NCBI GenBank assembly: GCA_934371135.1
Contig: CAKRNO010000006.1
Span: 8,772 to 72,771, forward strand
Direction: 5' to 3'
From: an uncultured Eubacteriales bacterium
GTDB taxonomy: Bacteria; Bacillota; Clostridia; Oscillospirales; CAG-272
DNA: 64,000 nucleotides
Positions 52,923 to 61,718 of this stretch are shown here, piece by piece. Below the pieces are notes generated by a model that was not told where the DNA came from, did no database searches, and worked only from the letters and a program-made list of their open reading frames with translations. A program made the translations under genes and the position numbers. Each line of letters opens with the position of its first letter. The stretch's first letter is position 1.

Positions 52923-54377
52923 TCAGCGGAGGGCACTGTCAAGCAACGGGGTTGCCGCGAGCTCCGCCCGCCGCGCCATGGTCTCATCGTAATCGTGCTC
53001 AATGAGGACGAGCGCTACGGTGGTGAAGAAGGTGGGGTAAAAATTGAACATCGGATTGTCGAACATACCGACCCCGACGATTGCCGCCACCATGAGACCC
53101 AGGCAGAAACGTCTGCCGTTTGTGCGTCGGAGGATGAGCTGTATGGTGCGCGCGCGGTAGGCGAGGTAGGAGATACCGCCGAAAGCGCCGGAAACACAGA
53201 ACAGCTCGATGACGGTGTTGTGGAGCATACCGGGCATGGCACTGCCCGCCCATGAATTGAAAAGCCCGTAGTAGGCTACGGCATTGAAGCCGCCGCCGAA
53301 GATCGGGTACCGGCGGAAGATGTCGATGCCGCCGCGCCAGAGGGTAAAGCGCCCCTCGTCCGAAAATCCGAGATTGAACAGGAACGAAAACGTCTCGATG
53401 ATCTGCGTCCGCAGAGCAATCAGTGTGACAGCACCGGTCGCGAGGGATACGCCGAGCAGGAGGCGGAACAGATTGCGGTTGGTGCCGTAGAAGCAGCCGG
53501 TGATGAACCCGGCGAGGAAAATGACGGCGCCGACCAGGAGCGCGGCGCGGCACATGGAGAGGACGGTGGCGGCAAAGGCGGCGACAATGAGCAGGAACTG
53601 GATCCAGCCGTTTTTCCGCGTATAAGCCAGGTAAAAGAGAGCGGGGAGCAGGATGGTCATGGCGGCGCCGTAATTGTTGTTGATGCCCCAGCCGAGGAAG
53701 ATGCGTCCCTCCACGATGATGCCGTTCACGAGGACGTCACGCGTGATGTACACATAGAAAAGCTCAAGGATGAGCAGGATTGCCGTCCACTGACAGGACA
53801 CCGCGAAATAACGTACGGTCTCCTCTCCCGGGGAGAGCCCGAAGCGGAAGACGAGGTAGAGGAAAAACCAGACGAAAATAAGGGCGACGGAATAGGTGAT
53901 GTTGATGGGTGCATACCCCTCCGCAAAGATACCGTTGCAGAGCAGAGCAACGGCGAGAGGGAGGATGAACCACGTCAGGCGCGTTTTCTTCCGGAACATG
54001 GCGGTGAAACCGCCCCAGATGACGTAGTGCAGCACCAGCGCCGTCAGCAGGACGAGGATGAGGATGGCAAAGGAGACGAGCACCGGCGTCTGAAAATAGT
54101 AGTCGGAGTAGGTCGGCCGTTTCGGCGCGTGCTTGAGCGTGAGCGCAAAGGTGAACATGAAAAGCGGCGGCAACAGCGTTTTCAGATCCCGGAAAAGGAT
54201 GAGCGTCACCGACGCGAAAGCAATGAGCACGGTGGCGAACAGCATCTCGTAGTCGGAGCAGTATGCCATGAAGACGATCAGACAGACGAGTGCCGGGTAA
54301 AACTCGCTCTCCGCGGCACGCTGTATGACACGCACGCCGGGGCTGTTTTCCAGATAGGTACGCAGTCGCTCTCGCAT
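52923..54377 (-). CDS. O-antigen ligase-like membrane protein (Wzy/WaaL type)
   Basis: The 484-residue protein has about eleven membrane segments and the O-antigen ligase/polymerase pattern. A run of short helices and a large late loop contains RFTLWRGGIDIFRRYPIFGGGFNA, then GSAMPGMLHNTVIELFCVSGAFG. The Arg and His of this region are the active residues in the family. ATG 54377 follows AAGGAGGAG. In Gram-positive bacteria such proteins polymerise or attach capsular or wall glycans. No other polysaccharide genes adjoin it, so it is an orphan. Confidence 0.78.
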   Translation of the reverse strand: MRERLRTYLENSPGVRVIQRAAESEFYPALVCLIVFMAYCSDYEMLFATVLIAFASVTLILFRDLKTLLPPLFMFTFALTLKHAPKRPTYSDYYFQTPVLVSFAILILVLLTALVLHYVIWGGFTAMFRKKTRLTWFILPLAVALLCNGIFAEGYAPINITYSVALIFVWFFLYLVFRFGLSPGEETVRYFAVSCQWTAILLILELFYVYITRDVLVNGIIVEGRIFLGWGINNNYGAAMTILLPALFYLAYTRKNGWIQFLLIVAAFAATVLSMCRAALLVGAVIFLAGFITGCFYGTNRNLFRLLLGVSLATGAVTLIALRTQIIETFSFLFNLGFSDEGRFTLWRGGIDIFRRYPIFGGGFNAVAYYGLFNSWAGSAMPGMLHNTVIELFCVSGAFGGISYLAYRARTIQLILRRTNGRRFCLGLMVAAIVGVGMFDNPMFNFYPTFFTTVALVLIEHDYDETMARRAELAATPLLDSALR

Positions 54378-54420
54378 ATTGCTCCTCCTTTCACCGGTTA
54401 TCCGGTCAGTCGCTCCCTTT

Positions 54421-54449
54421 ATTATAAAGACTTGCGGCAGGAAAGTCAA
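54421..54449 (-). promoter_or_regulatory. Promoter of the O-antigen-ligase-like gene
   Basis: On the minus strand, TTGACT (54444-54449), a 17-base spacer and TATAAT (54421-54426). The rest of 54450-54650 holds GC-rich inverted repeats (e.g. CGCGCGTC/GACGCGCG at about 54462-54481) and nothing coding. Confidence 0.75.
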
Positions 54450-54658
54450 CCCGCAAAGCGGGCGCGCGTCGCGGACGCGCGCGATAGTATAAGGATAGCT
54501 TTTTGCGTGCGGGCGGCAGATACCCGCCATCACCGCCGATATAATGCAGATTTTCCCGCGCGGGCGCCGGCGCAGCGCCTGTACATCCCACACAGGGGCG
54601 TTGGGCAGAGTGAACAAAATATGAACACCTGCTTTTCCTTTTTTGGACGGTTTACCAG

Positions 54659-54688
54659 TTGCTTTTTTGTCGATGAGTGTTGTATAAT
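54659..54688 (+). promoter_or_regulatory. Promoter of xpt
   Basis: TTGCTT (54659-54664), an 18-base spacer and TATAAT (54683-54688) lie about 180 bases before the xpt start, leaving a long leader. Confidence 0.65.
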
Positions 54689-54694
54689 GGTCAC

Positions 54695-54829
54695 AGTTGA
54701 TTCCTTCGTAGAAAAGGACGGTACCGCGTCGGCGCCCCGGTCGGGGAGGCAGGCGTGAATCGCAGGTCTTTTTTAAACGAAGCGGAATGGCGGGAAAACG
54801 CATCTACGCTTTTCTGCCTTTTTTCTTTT
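54695..54829 (+). ncRNA. Structured xpt leader: long closing stem, then intrinsic terminator
   Basis: ATTCCTTCGT (54700-54709) can pair with ACGAA-GC-GGAAT (54777-54788), and AGAAAAGG (from 54710) pairs on with TCTTTTTT (about 54767-54774), closing an ~45-base GC-rich inner region. Directly after it, GGCGGGAAAA (54789-54798) pairs imperfectly with CTTTTCTGCC-type sequence up to 54818, followed by TTTTTTCTTTT. This is the layout of an attenuator or riboswitch. The purine-riboswitch core (GTTTCTACC and flanks) is not present, so the ligand class is unknown. Confidence 0.5.
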
Positions 54830-54868
54830 CAAAACCGCCTCGCCATAAAAAAGAAAGGAGACCGCCCC

Positions 54869-55444
54869 ATGAAAGCAATGGAAGAAAAAATCCTTGCCGA
54901 AGGAACCGTTTTGCCCGGTAATATCCTGAAAGTGGGCAGTTTTCTGAATCAACAGCTTGACGTGCAATTTCTCCGCGAAGTCGGAGAGGAGATTGCACGC
55001 CTTTTTCGTGCTGACGGCGTGACGAAGGTCCTGACCCTGGAGGCTTCCGGCATCGCGATCGCGACCCTTGCGGCGCTCTCGCTGAACGTCCCGGCGGTCA
55101 TTGTCAAAAAGCACGCATCTGCCAACCAGTCGAAAGACGTATATGAGGCGGAGATTGCTTCCTTTACACATAAGAACACCTATGTCGCCGCCGTTGCGAA
55201 AGAGTATCTGCAGGCGTCCGACCGGGTTCTCATCGTCGATGACTTCCTCGCGTGCGGGAACGCGATCCGCGGTCTCATGCACATGGTGAATGAGGCGGGT
55301 GCGACGCTTGTCGGCTGTGCCATCGCAATCGAAAAGAAATTCCAGGGTGGCGGGGACGAGCTCCGCGCGGAGGGCATCCGCGTCGAGTCGCTCGCCATGG
55401 TGGACCACATGACAGACGATAGTCTGTCCTTCTGGCGGCCGTAA
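54869..55444 (+). CDS. xpt: Xanthine phosphoribosyltransferase
   Basis: The 191-residue enzyme converts xanthine and PRPP to XMP in purine salvage. KAMEEKILAEGTVLPGNILK at the start and FLNQQLD match Xpt. VLIVDDFLACGNAIRGL is the PRPP-binding loop with the Asp pair, and IEKKFQGG lies downstream. The length equals the family norm. ATG 54869 follows AAAGGAG; an in-frame GTG far upstream is not supported. It precedes a nucleoside ABC importer, fitting a purine salvage group. Confidence 0.95.
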   Translation: MKAMEEKILAEGTVLPGNILKVGSFLNQQLDVQFLREVGEEIARLFRADGVTKVLTLEASGIAIATLAALSLNVPAVIVKKHASANQSKDVYEAEIASFTHKNTYVAAVAKEYLQASDRVLIVDDFLACGNAIRGLMHMVNEAGATLVGCAIAIEKKFQGGGDELRAEGIRVESLAMVDHMTDDSLSFWRP

Positions 55445-55535
55445 GAGACGCAATCGTTCTCGCGGCCTTTTCACTTGTTTACTTTGGGCGACCGCCCGGT
55501 AAAAATAACAATATCTTTTTTGGAGGAAAAAGACA

Positions 55536-56798
55536 ATGTTCAAGAAGATTCTTTCCCTGGTTCTCGTTGCCGTCATGTGCGTCGGCGCCTGCGCTGCTCT
55601 CGCTTCCTGCGGCGACAAGAAAGATGAAGGAATGGAGGACGTCCTCGAGACGGTTGAGCTCGGTGCGAAGTTCACGGTCCCCGCTGACTTCAAGATCGGC
55701 TTCATCTGCCTGCATGACGAAAACTCCACCTATGACCTCAACTTCATCAACGCTGCCAAGAAGGTGCAGGAGCACCTCGGCCTTAAGGACGAGCAGGTCA
55801 TCATCATGACGAACGTTCCCGAGGAGGGCGACGACTGCTTCAACAAAGCTGAGGAGCTTGTCAACCGCGGCTGCAAGGTCGTTTTCGCCGATTCCTTCGG
55901 TCATGAGGCCAACATGGTCAAGGCTGCCAAGAAGTATCCGAACGTGCAGTTCTGCCACGCTACCGGTACGAAGGCACTGGTCGAGGAGAGCCTCTCCAAC
56001 TTCCACAATGCTTTTGCCTCCATTTATGAGGGCCGTTACCTCGCCGGCGTTGCCGCTGGTCTGAAGCTCAACGAGATGATCGAGGAGAAGAAGATCACCG
56101 CAGAGCAGGCTGTCATCGGTTATGTGGGTGCATTCCCCTATGCCGAGGTCGTTTCCGGCTACACCTCCTTCTTCCTCGGTGCGAGATCCGTTTGCCCCTC
56201 CGCCACGATGAAGGTCCGTTACACCACCTCCTGGTATGACTACGACGCCGAGATGGCTTCCGCCAAGACGCTGATCAAAGAAGGCTGCGTCCTCATTTCC
56301 CAGCACGCTGACTCCATGGGTGCTCCTACCGCCTGCGAGACCGCCGGTGTCCCCAACGTCTCCTACAACGGCAGCACCGTGAAGGATTGCCCCGATTCCT
56401 TCATCATCTCCTCTGCGATCAACTGGGCTCCTTACTACTACTACATCATCAAGAGCACTGTGGAAGGTACCGCCATCGATAAGAACTGGACCGGCACCAT
56501 CGCGACCGGCTCCGTGATCCTCTCCGGCCTCAACAACAAGGTTGCCGCCAAGGGGACTGCCGATGAGCTCCGCAAGGTTGCCGCAGAGCTGAAGGCCGGC
56601 ACCCGCCACGTGTTTGACACCTCCAAGTTCACCGTTGACGGCAAGACCGTGACCACCTATCTCGCCGATGTCGTCGACATGGGTGACTACGCGGGCGAGA
56701 CCGAGGCGATCAAGGACGGTTACTTCAATGAATCCGCCTATCGCTCGGCACCGTACTTCGATCTCCGCATTGACGGGATCACCGAAATCAATAAGTAA
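55536..56798 (+). CDS. BMP-family nucleoside-binding lipoprotein
   Basis: The 420-residue protein has a lipobox (LASC, Cys ~residue 25) and the BMP (Med/PnrA-like) fold: FKIGFICLHDENSTYDLNFI, VVFADSFGHEANMVKAAKKY, YEGRYLAGVAAGLKL and IGYVGAFPYAEVVSGYTSFF. These lipoproteins capture purine nucleosides for an ABC importer. Codons are more biased to GCT, GTT and AAG than in neighbouring genes, suggesting high expression. The RBS is TTTGGAGG. A hairpin after the stop separates it from the ATPase and permeases. Confidence 0.92.
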   Translation: MFKKILSLVLVAVMCVGACAALASCGDKKDEGMEDVLETVELGAKFTVPADFKIGFICLHDENSTYDLNFINAAKKVQEHLGLKDEQVIIMTNVPEEGDDCFNKAEELVNRGCKVVFADSFGHEANMVKAAKKYPNVQFCHATGTKALVEESLSNFHNAFASIYEGRYLAGVAAGLKLNEMIEEKKITAEQAVIGYVGAFPYAEVVSGYTSFFLGARSVCPSATMKVRYTTSWYDYDAEMASAKTLIKEGCVLISQHADSMGAPTACETAGVPNVSYNGSTVKDCPDSFIISSAINWAPYYYYIIKSTVEGTAIDKNWTGTIATGSVILSGLNNKVAAKGTADELRKVAAELKAGTRHVFDTSKFTVDGKTVTTYLADVVDMGDYAGETEAIKDGYFNESAYRSAPYFDLRIDGITEINK

Positions 56799-56807
56799 TT
56801 CTGCAAT

Positions 56808-56850
56808 CGGGTATAAGGCGGAGCGAAAGCCCCGCCTTCTATCCGTTTTT
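56808..56850 (+). terminator. Partial terminator between binding protein and ATPase
   Basis: CGGGTATAAGGCGG pairs at 13 of 14 positions with CCGCCTTCTATCCG and is followed by TTTTTA. It probably lowers expression of the ATPase and permeases relative to the binding protein. Confidence 0.7.
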
Positions 56851-56876
56851 AGTGTAAAGTATCAGGAGGAAGCAGT

Positions 56877-58589
56877 GTGACAACTACTACGGCACTGGAA
56901 CTGCGTCATGTGACCAAGCGGTTCGGCAGCGTTGTGGCAAACCACGATGTGGATCTTGAGGTGCGGCACGGAGAAATCCTGGCAATCCTCGGAGAAAACG
57001 GCAGTGGCAAGACGACGCTGATGAACATGATCGCCGGCATCTACTACCCGGATGAGGGTGAAATGTATGTGGACGGCGAAAGGGTGGAGGTTCGTTCTCC
57101 GAAGGATGCCTTCCGGTACAGAATCGGCATGATTCATCAGCATTTCAAGCTGGTCGATGTGTTTACGGCGACGGAGAACATCGTTCTCGGTATCAAGGAA
57201 GAGAAGGGCACCCGCTTCAACCTGAAGCGCGAGGGAGAGGAAGTCTCCCGGATTGCCGAAAAATACGGCTTTGATATCCAGCCGGACCGCAAGATATATG
57301 ACATGGCTGTTTCCGAAAAGCAGACGGTCGAGATCATCAAGGTGCTCTACCGCGGCGCCGACATTCTGATCCTGGACGAGCCTACCGCCGTCCTGACCCC
57401 GCAGGAGACCGCGAAGCTGTTTGCCGTCCTGCGCCGTATGCGCGATGACGGGAAGTCCATTATCATCATCACGCACAAGATGCACGAGGTGCTCTCCATT
57501 TCCGACCGTGTGGCGGTGCTCCGCCGCGGTGAACACATCGCGACGGTGGAGACGAAGAGCACGAACGAAGCTGACCTGACCGAGATGATGGTTGGTAAGA
57601 AGGTGACGCTCAACATTGAGCGGGGTGAGCCGAAGAACCCGGCGGACCGCCTGTGCATCGAGGGGCTCTGCCTGAAGAACCAGGAGGGCACGCAGGTGCT
57701 GGACAATGTGTCCTTCACCGTGCGTTCGGGTGAGATCCTCGGGATCGCCGGTATCGCGGGCAGCGGTCAGCGCGAGCTCCTCGAGGCGATTGCCGGTCTC
57801 CAGCATCTGGAGGCGGGGAGCCTGATCTTCCACAACCCGAAAAAAGACCAGCCGGTCACATTCTTCCACAAGGATCTGCACCGCGTGAAGCAGCTTGCCG
57901 CGGAGGGCGCCTTCCGTTATGAGGACGGAGAAACGGTGAGCTTCACCGGTATGACGGATAAGGAGATCCGCGCACTGGTAAACGAGGGGAAAGTGCTTTT
58001 CAAGGAAGATGAGGTCATCAACCTGAAAGACAAGACCCCGCTCCAGATCCGCGAGCTCGGCATCCGGCTGTCCTTCGTCCCGGAGGACCGCCTCGGCATG
58101 GGTCTCGTCGGGAATATGGACATCGTAGACAACATGATGCTCCGCAGCTACCGGAAAGGGAAGACCATGTTTGTCGACCGGGCGAAGCCGGGGGCACTCG
58201 CCGACCAGGTGATCCACGATCTCGAGGTCGTTACCCCGTCGGCACATACACCCGTCCGTCGGCTCTCCGGCGGTAACGTGCAGAAGGTCCTGGTCGGGCG
58301 CGAGATCGCCGCGGCGCCGAAGGTGCTGATGGCGGCATACCCCGTGCGCGGGCTGGACATCAACTCATCGTATATGATTTATAACCTGCTCAATCAGCAG
58401 AAAGAGCATGGGACGGCGGTTGTTTTCGTCGGGGAGGACCTGGACGTGCTGCTTGCCCTCTGCGACCGGATCATGGTCATCGGCGGTGGCCGCGTGACCG
58501 GGGTCGTCGATGGCAGAACGGCGACCAAAGAGCAGGTCGGGCTCCTGATGACCAAGACGGAAGGAGGGGATACTCATGAAGAAAAATGA
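56877..58589 (+). CDS. Nucleoside ABC importer, tandem ATP-binding protein
   Basis: The 570-residue protein has two ATPase domains as in NupO/YufO and sugar RbsA proteins. The first has Walker A LGENGSGKTTLMNMI, Q-loop MIHQHFKLVD and Walker B ILILDEPTAVLTP. The second has a degenerate Walker A IAGSGQRELLEAI and signature LSGGNVQKVLVGRE. About 50 extra residues lie in the second domain (around FFHKDLHRVKQ to VINLKDKTP). The GTG start follows CAGGAGGAAG. It overlaps the next permease by 14 bases. Confidence 0.92.
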   Translation: MTTTTALELRHVTKRFGSVVANHDVDLEVRHGEILAILGENGSGKTTLMNMIAGIYYPDEGEMYVDGERVEVRSPKDAFRYRIGMIHQHFKLVDVFTATENIVLGIKEEKGTRFNLKREGEEVSRIAEKYGFDIQPDRKIYDMAVSEKQTVEIIKVLYRGADILILDEPTAVLTPQETAKLFAVLRRMRDDGKSIIIITHKMHEVLSISDRVAVLRRGEHIATVETKSTNEADLTEMMVGKKVTLNIERGEPKNPADRLCIEGLCLKNQEGTQVLDNVSFTVRSGEILGIAGIAGSGQRELLEAIAGLQHLEAGSLIFHNPKKDQPVTFFHKDLHRVKQLAAEGAFRYEDGETVSFTGMTDKEIRALVNEGKVLFKEDEVINLKDKTPLQIRELGIRLSFVPEDRLGMGLVGNMDIVDNMMLRSYRKGKTMFVDRAKPGALADQVIHDLEVVTPSAHTPVRRLSGGNVQKVLVGREIAAAPKVLMAAYPVRGLDINSSYMIYNLLNQQKEHGTAVVFVGEDLDVLLALCDRIMVIGGGRVTGVVDGRTATKEQVGLLMTKTEGGDTHEEK

Positions 58590-59817
58590 GATGCCGGAAA
58601 ACGAGCGGCAGGAGGCGGAGACCGTGACGGAACCCGCAACGGAAACCACAGCGGATACCGCACCCGTGGCAGTGGAAAAAGAGAAAAAAGAGCCGCTGTT
58701 CCACCTGATCCGCCGCGCGAATGTCACCCCTCTGCAAGCGGCAAGAGTGCGCGCTATCGCCATTGTCGCCGGTCTTATCCTCTGCGGCATCCTCGCCGCC
58801 ATCATTACCAAAACCAATCCGTTTGCCTTTTACGGCGCCATGTTCAAGGGGGCGTTCGGCAGTGTCTATAACCTCCTTGTGACGGTCCATAAGGTGGCAA
58901 TTCTCCTCGGCGTTTCCCTGGCGGTGACGCCTGCGTTCAAAATGCGTTTCTGGAACACCGGTGCCGAGGGGCAGGTGCTCATCGGGGCGCTCGCGACGGC
59001 GTCCTGTATGTACTGGTTCGGGTCGCTCCCGCTGGGTCTGCTCCTGGTCTGTATGCTGCTCAGCGCGCTTGCCGCCGGTGCCATCTGGGGCATCATCCCC
59101 GCCGTCTGCAAGGCGAAATGGGGGACCAACGAAACGCTGTTCACCCTGATGCTGAACTATGTGGCAATGCAGCTCATTTCGTTCTTCATGCGACTGTGGA
59201 ACAAAAAGAGCGCCGGCATTGACTTCACACAGCTGGATCCCACACTGCGCATCAATCATTTCTTCAACGGTTCGACGTCGACCGGTATCCGCCGGTACAT
59301 CATCGAGGTGGTCTTCATCCTCGCGCTGACGGTGGGGCTGTATGTGTATCTCCGCTTCAGCAAGCACGGCTATGAGCTCTCGGTCGTCGGCGAAAGCGAG
59401 AATACGGCAAAATACGTCGGTATCAATGTGAAGAAGGTCATCATCCGGACGATGGCGCTCTCCGGTGCCATCTGCGGTGTCATCGGCTTCCTGCTCGCAG
59501 GGACGACCCAGACGGTCTCCCCCGGCCTTGCCGACGGGCGCGGCTTTACCGCCATCATGGTCTCCTGGCTCGCGAAGTTTGATCCGGCGATCATGGTATT
59601 CGCGGCGCTGCTCCTGGTGTTCCTCGACGTCGGTGCCTCCAATATCGCCACCGACCTGAAGGTGGACCAGTCCTTCGCGGAGATCGTTTCGGGCATTTTG
59701 CTGTTCTTTATCATCGGTTGCGAGTTCTTTATCCAGTATCGGATGCTCCCGAGCGACCGGCTGAAAAACCGTTTCCCCAAGCTGTTCGGGGATAAGAAAA
59801 CACAGGAGGAGAAATGA
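58576..59817 (+). CDS. Nucleoside ABC importer permease (NupP/YufP type)
   Basis: The 413-residue membrane protein has a ~50-residue acidic, Thr/Glu-rich cytoplasmic N-terminus. The BPD-transp-2 fold follows: WNTGAEGQVLIGALAT and VVGESENTAKYVGINVKKV, typical of RbsC-like and YufP permeases. The stop overlaps the next start (ATGATG), so the two permeases are translated together. Confidence 0.92.
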   Translation: MKKNEMPENERQEAETVTEPATETTADTAPVAVEKEKKEPLFHLIRRANVTPLQAARVRAIAIVAGLILCGILAAIITKTNPFAFYGAMFKGAFGSVYNLLVTVHKVAILLGVSLAVTPAFKMRFWNTGAEGQVLIGALATASCMYWFGSLPLGLLLVCMLLSALAAGAIWGIIPAVCKAKWGTNETLFTLMLNYVAMQLISFFMRLWNKKSAGIDFTQLDPTLRINHFFNGSTSTGIRRYIIEVVFILALTVGLYVYLRFSKHGYELSVVGESENTAKYVGINVKKVIIRTMALSGAICGVIGFLLAGTTQTVSPGLADGRGFTAIMVSWLAKFDPAIMVFAALLLVFLDVGASNIATDLKVDQSFAEIVSGILLFFIIGCEFFIQYRMLPSDRLKNRFPKLFGDKKTQEEK

Positions 59818-60797
59818 TGGACGCAGTAGCATTGTTCCTGAATGATGCGGTCCTGTACGGCACGCCGCTGCTGTTCGGCGCGACCGGCGAGATCCTCACG
59901 GAAAAGTCGGGGAACCTGAACCTCGGCATCCCCGGCATCATGTATATCGGCGCCATCTCCGGTACGATGGGCGCCTTCGCCTACAAGGAGATGGCATCCA
60001 CTGTCAACGGGTTCCTGGGCATTACCATTTCCCTGATCTGCTGCATTGTGGGCGCTCTCCTCGCATCGCTGATCTATTGTCTCCTGACGGTGACGTTGCG
60101 TGCCAACCAGAACGTCACGGGGCTTGCCCTGACCACCTTCGGTGTTGGCTTCGCCGATTTCTTCGGCGGCTCCATTATCAAGCTGGTCGGCGGTAATACC
60201 GGTAGCTTTGCCGCTACCGCAGTTGCCAAGAAGTTCAACTGGCACCTGCCCATCGCCGATAAGATGGGGTGGTTCGGCAAGATCTTCCTCTCCTACAGCT
60301 TTATGATCTACTTTGCCCTCATCCTCGCGATCGTCGCCACCTATGTGTTGCAGAAGACGCGCGTCGGTCTGCACCTGCGCGCCGTGGGTGAAAATCCGGC
60401 GACGGCAGACGCGGCGGGCATCAATGTGACGGCGTATAAATACGGTGCCACCTGCATCGGCGGCGTGATCGCCGGTCTCGGCGGGCTCGCTTACATCATG
60501 AACTGCCGTATGGGCGGCTGGTCGAACGGCGCCCTCGGCGACCGCGGCTGGCTCGCTATCGCGCTCGTCATTTTTGCGACCTGGAAGCCCTGGATCAGCA
60601 TCTTCGGCTCCTACCTGTTCGGCGGTCTGTATATCCTCAACAACCACATCAAAGCGCCGACGCAGGTACAGCCTCTCATCCAGATGCTGCCGTATGTGGC
60701 AACGATCATCGTCCTTGTCATCAGCTCTGTCCGCAGAAAGCGCGAGAACCAGGCGCCGGCGGCGCTCGGTCTCTCCTATTTCCGAGAGGACAGGTGA
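59814..60797 (+). CDS. Nucleoside ABC importer permease (NupQ/YufQ type)
   Basis: The 327-residue membrane protein has the second-permease hallmarks: TPLLFGATGEILTEKSGNLN near the start, LNLGIPGIM, VGLHLRAVGENPATADAAGI and LGDRGWLAIALVIFATW. It completes the importer with the lipoprotein, the double ATPase and the first permease. A strong terminator follows at 60899. Confidence 0.93.
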   Translation: MMDAVALFLNDAVLYGTPLLFGATGEILTEKSGNLNLGIPGIMYIGAISGTMGAFAYKEMASTVNGFLGITISLICCIVGALLASLIYCLLTVTLRANQNVTGLALTTFGVGFADFFGGSIIKLVGGNTGSFAATAVAKKFNWHLPIADKMGWFGKIFLSYSFMIYFALILAIVATYVLQKTRVGLHLRAVGENPATADAAGINVTAYKYGATCIGGVIAGLGGLAYIMNCRMGGWSNGALGDRGWLAIALVIFATWKPWISIFGSYLFGGLYILNNHIKAPTQVQPLIQMLPYVATIIVLVISSVRRKRENQAPAALGLSYFREDR

Positions 60798-60898
60798 CCC
60801 CGCGGGCGCTCCCGCAGCTCCTGTGCTCCCACGACGCCATGTTGCCGTGAGCGCCCCTCAAAAGGCAATTCCCGTCAATGGCGTCCCATAATGATTTC

Positions 60899-60934
60899 GC
60901 GACCCGGCTCCAAATGCCGGGTCGCTCTTTTTTT
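60899..60934 (+). terminator. Terminator of the nucleoside importer operon
   Basis: A perfect 10-bp stem GCGACCCGGC/GCCGGGTCGC with a TCCAAAT loop is followed by TCTTTTTTTG. Confidence 0.9.
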
Positions 60935-60974
60935 GTCTTCTCGCGCATATAGTAGCGGGGAGGAGGGACGCCTT

Positions 60975-61712
60975 TTGGATATCATCATTTGCGGTGCGGA
61001 GGGCAAGCTCGGGGGGGCGCTCCGCTGTGCGATCGCCGCGCGGCGGGACTGCCGCCTCGCCGCGGGGGTCGATCCCCGCCCCGGCGGGGGAGCCTACCCG
61101 TGGTACGGAGAGCTGGGGGCTGCTCCGGCGGCAGACGTCATCATTGACGCATCGTTCCATACCGCGCTCCCCGACATCGCGGGAGAGGCGCTCCGCCGCG
61201 GCTCGGCGCTCGTGGTCGCCGCGACAGGGCACACGCGTGAGGAGAGGGCGGCGCTGTCACACGCCGCCGCCGGCATCCCCGTTTTCGTGAGCGCCAATTA
61301 TTCGCTCGGTGCGGCGTTGCTCTGCGAGTTCGCCCGCCGGGCGGCGGCGGTCTTCCCCGGCGGGGAGATGGAGATCGTCGAGGCGCACCACAGCGGGAAG
61401 CGGGATGCCCCGAGCGGCACCGCGCTCGCCCTTTTTGAGGCGATCCGGGAGGTCCGCCCGCGTGCCCGCGCGCACCCGGGGCGGGTCGGCGGTGCGGTAC
61501 GGCGCCCCGAGGAGGTGGGCATCCACTCTCTGCGGCTCGGGTCTCTCCCGGGGACCCATTCGGTCTGTATCGCGACGGGGGAGGAGACGCTGACCCTGAC
61601 GCACACCGCCCTGACCCCGGCGGTCTTTGCCGTGGGGATCCTGCGCGCTGCCGCGTATGTGCAGGGGCGGGCACCGGGGCTTTATACGATGTCGGATCTT
61701 TTATATATGTGA
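60975..61712 (+). CDS. dapB: 4-hydroxy-tetrahydrodipicolinate reductase
   Basis: The 245-residue enzyme reduces HTPA to tetrahydrodipicolinate with NAD(P)H in lysine and diaminopimelate synthesis. DIIICGAEGKLGGAL is the nucleotide-binding start, VVAATGHTREE and VSANYSLGAALL follow, and EIVEAHHSGKRDAPSGTAL carries the catalytic His and Lys. TTG at 60975 is chosen because GGAGGAGG lies about 10 bases upstream and the conserved start strand follows at once. It is 6 bases from dapF. Confidence 0.93.
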   Translation: MDIIICGAEGKLGGALRCAIAARRDCRLAAGVDPRPGGGAYPWYGELGAAPAADVIIDASFHTALPDIAGEALRRGSALVVAATGHTREERAALSHAAAGIPVFVSANYSLGAALLCEFARRAAAVFPGGEMEIVEAHHSGKRDAPSGTALALFEAIREVRPRARAHPGRVGGAVRRPEEVGIHSLRLGSLPGTHSVCIATGEETLTLTHTALTPAVFAVGILRAAAYVQGRAPGLYTMSDLLYM

Positions 61713-61718
61713 GGGCTT

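Noticed and set aside
54689..54868. Guanine/purine riboswitch before xpt
   Set aside because: Searched by eye for the conserved core (TATA, ATGG, GTTTCTACC, GTAAA) and did not find it. Kept only as an unclassified structured leader.
60891..60974. Upstream in-frame extension of dapB
   Set aside because: It would start inside the preceding terminator hairpin. TTG 60975 with GGAGGAGG and the conserved DIIICGAEG strand is the better start.
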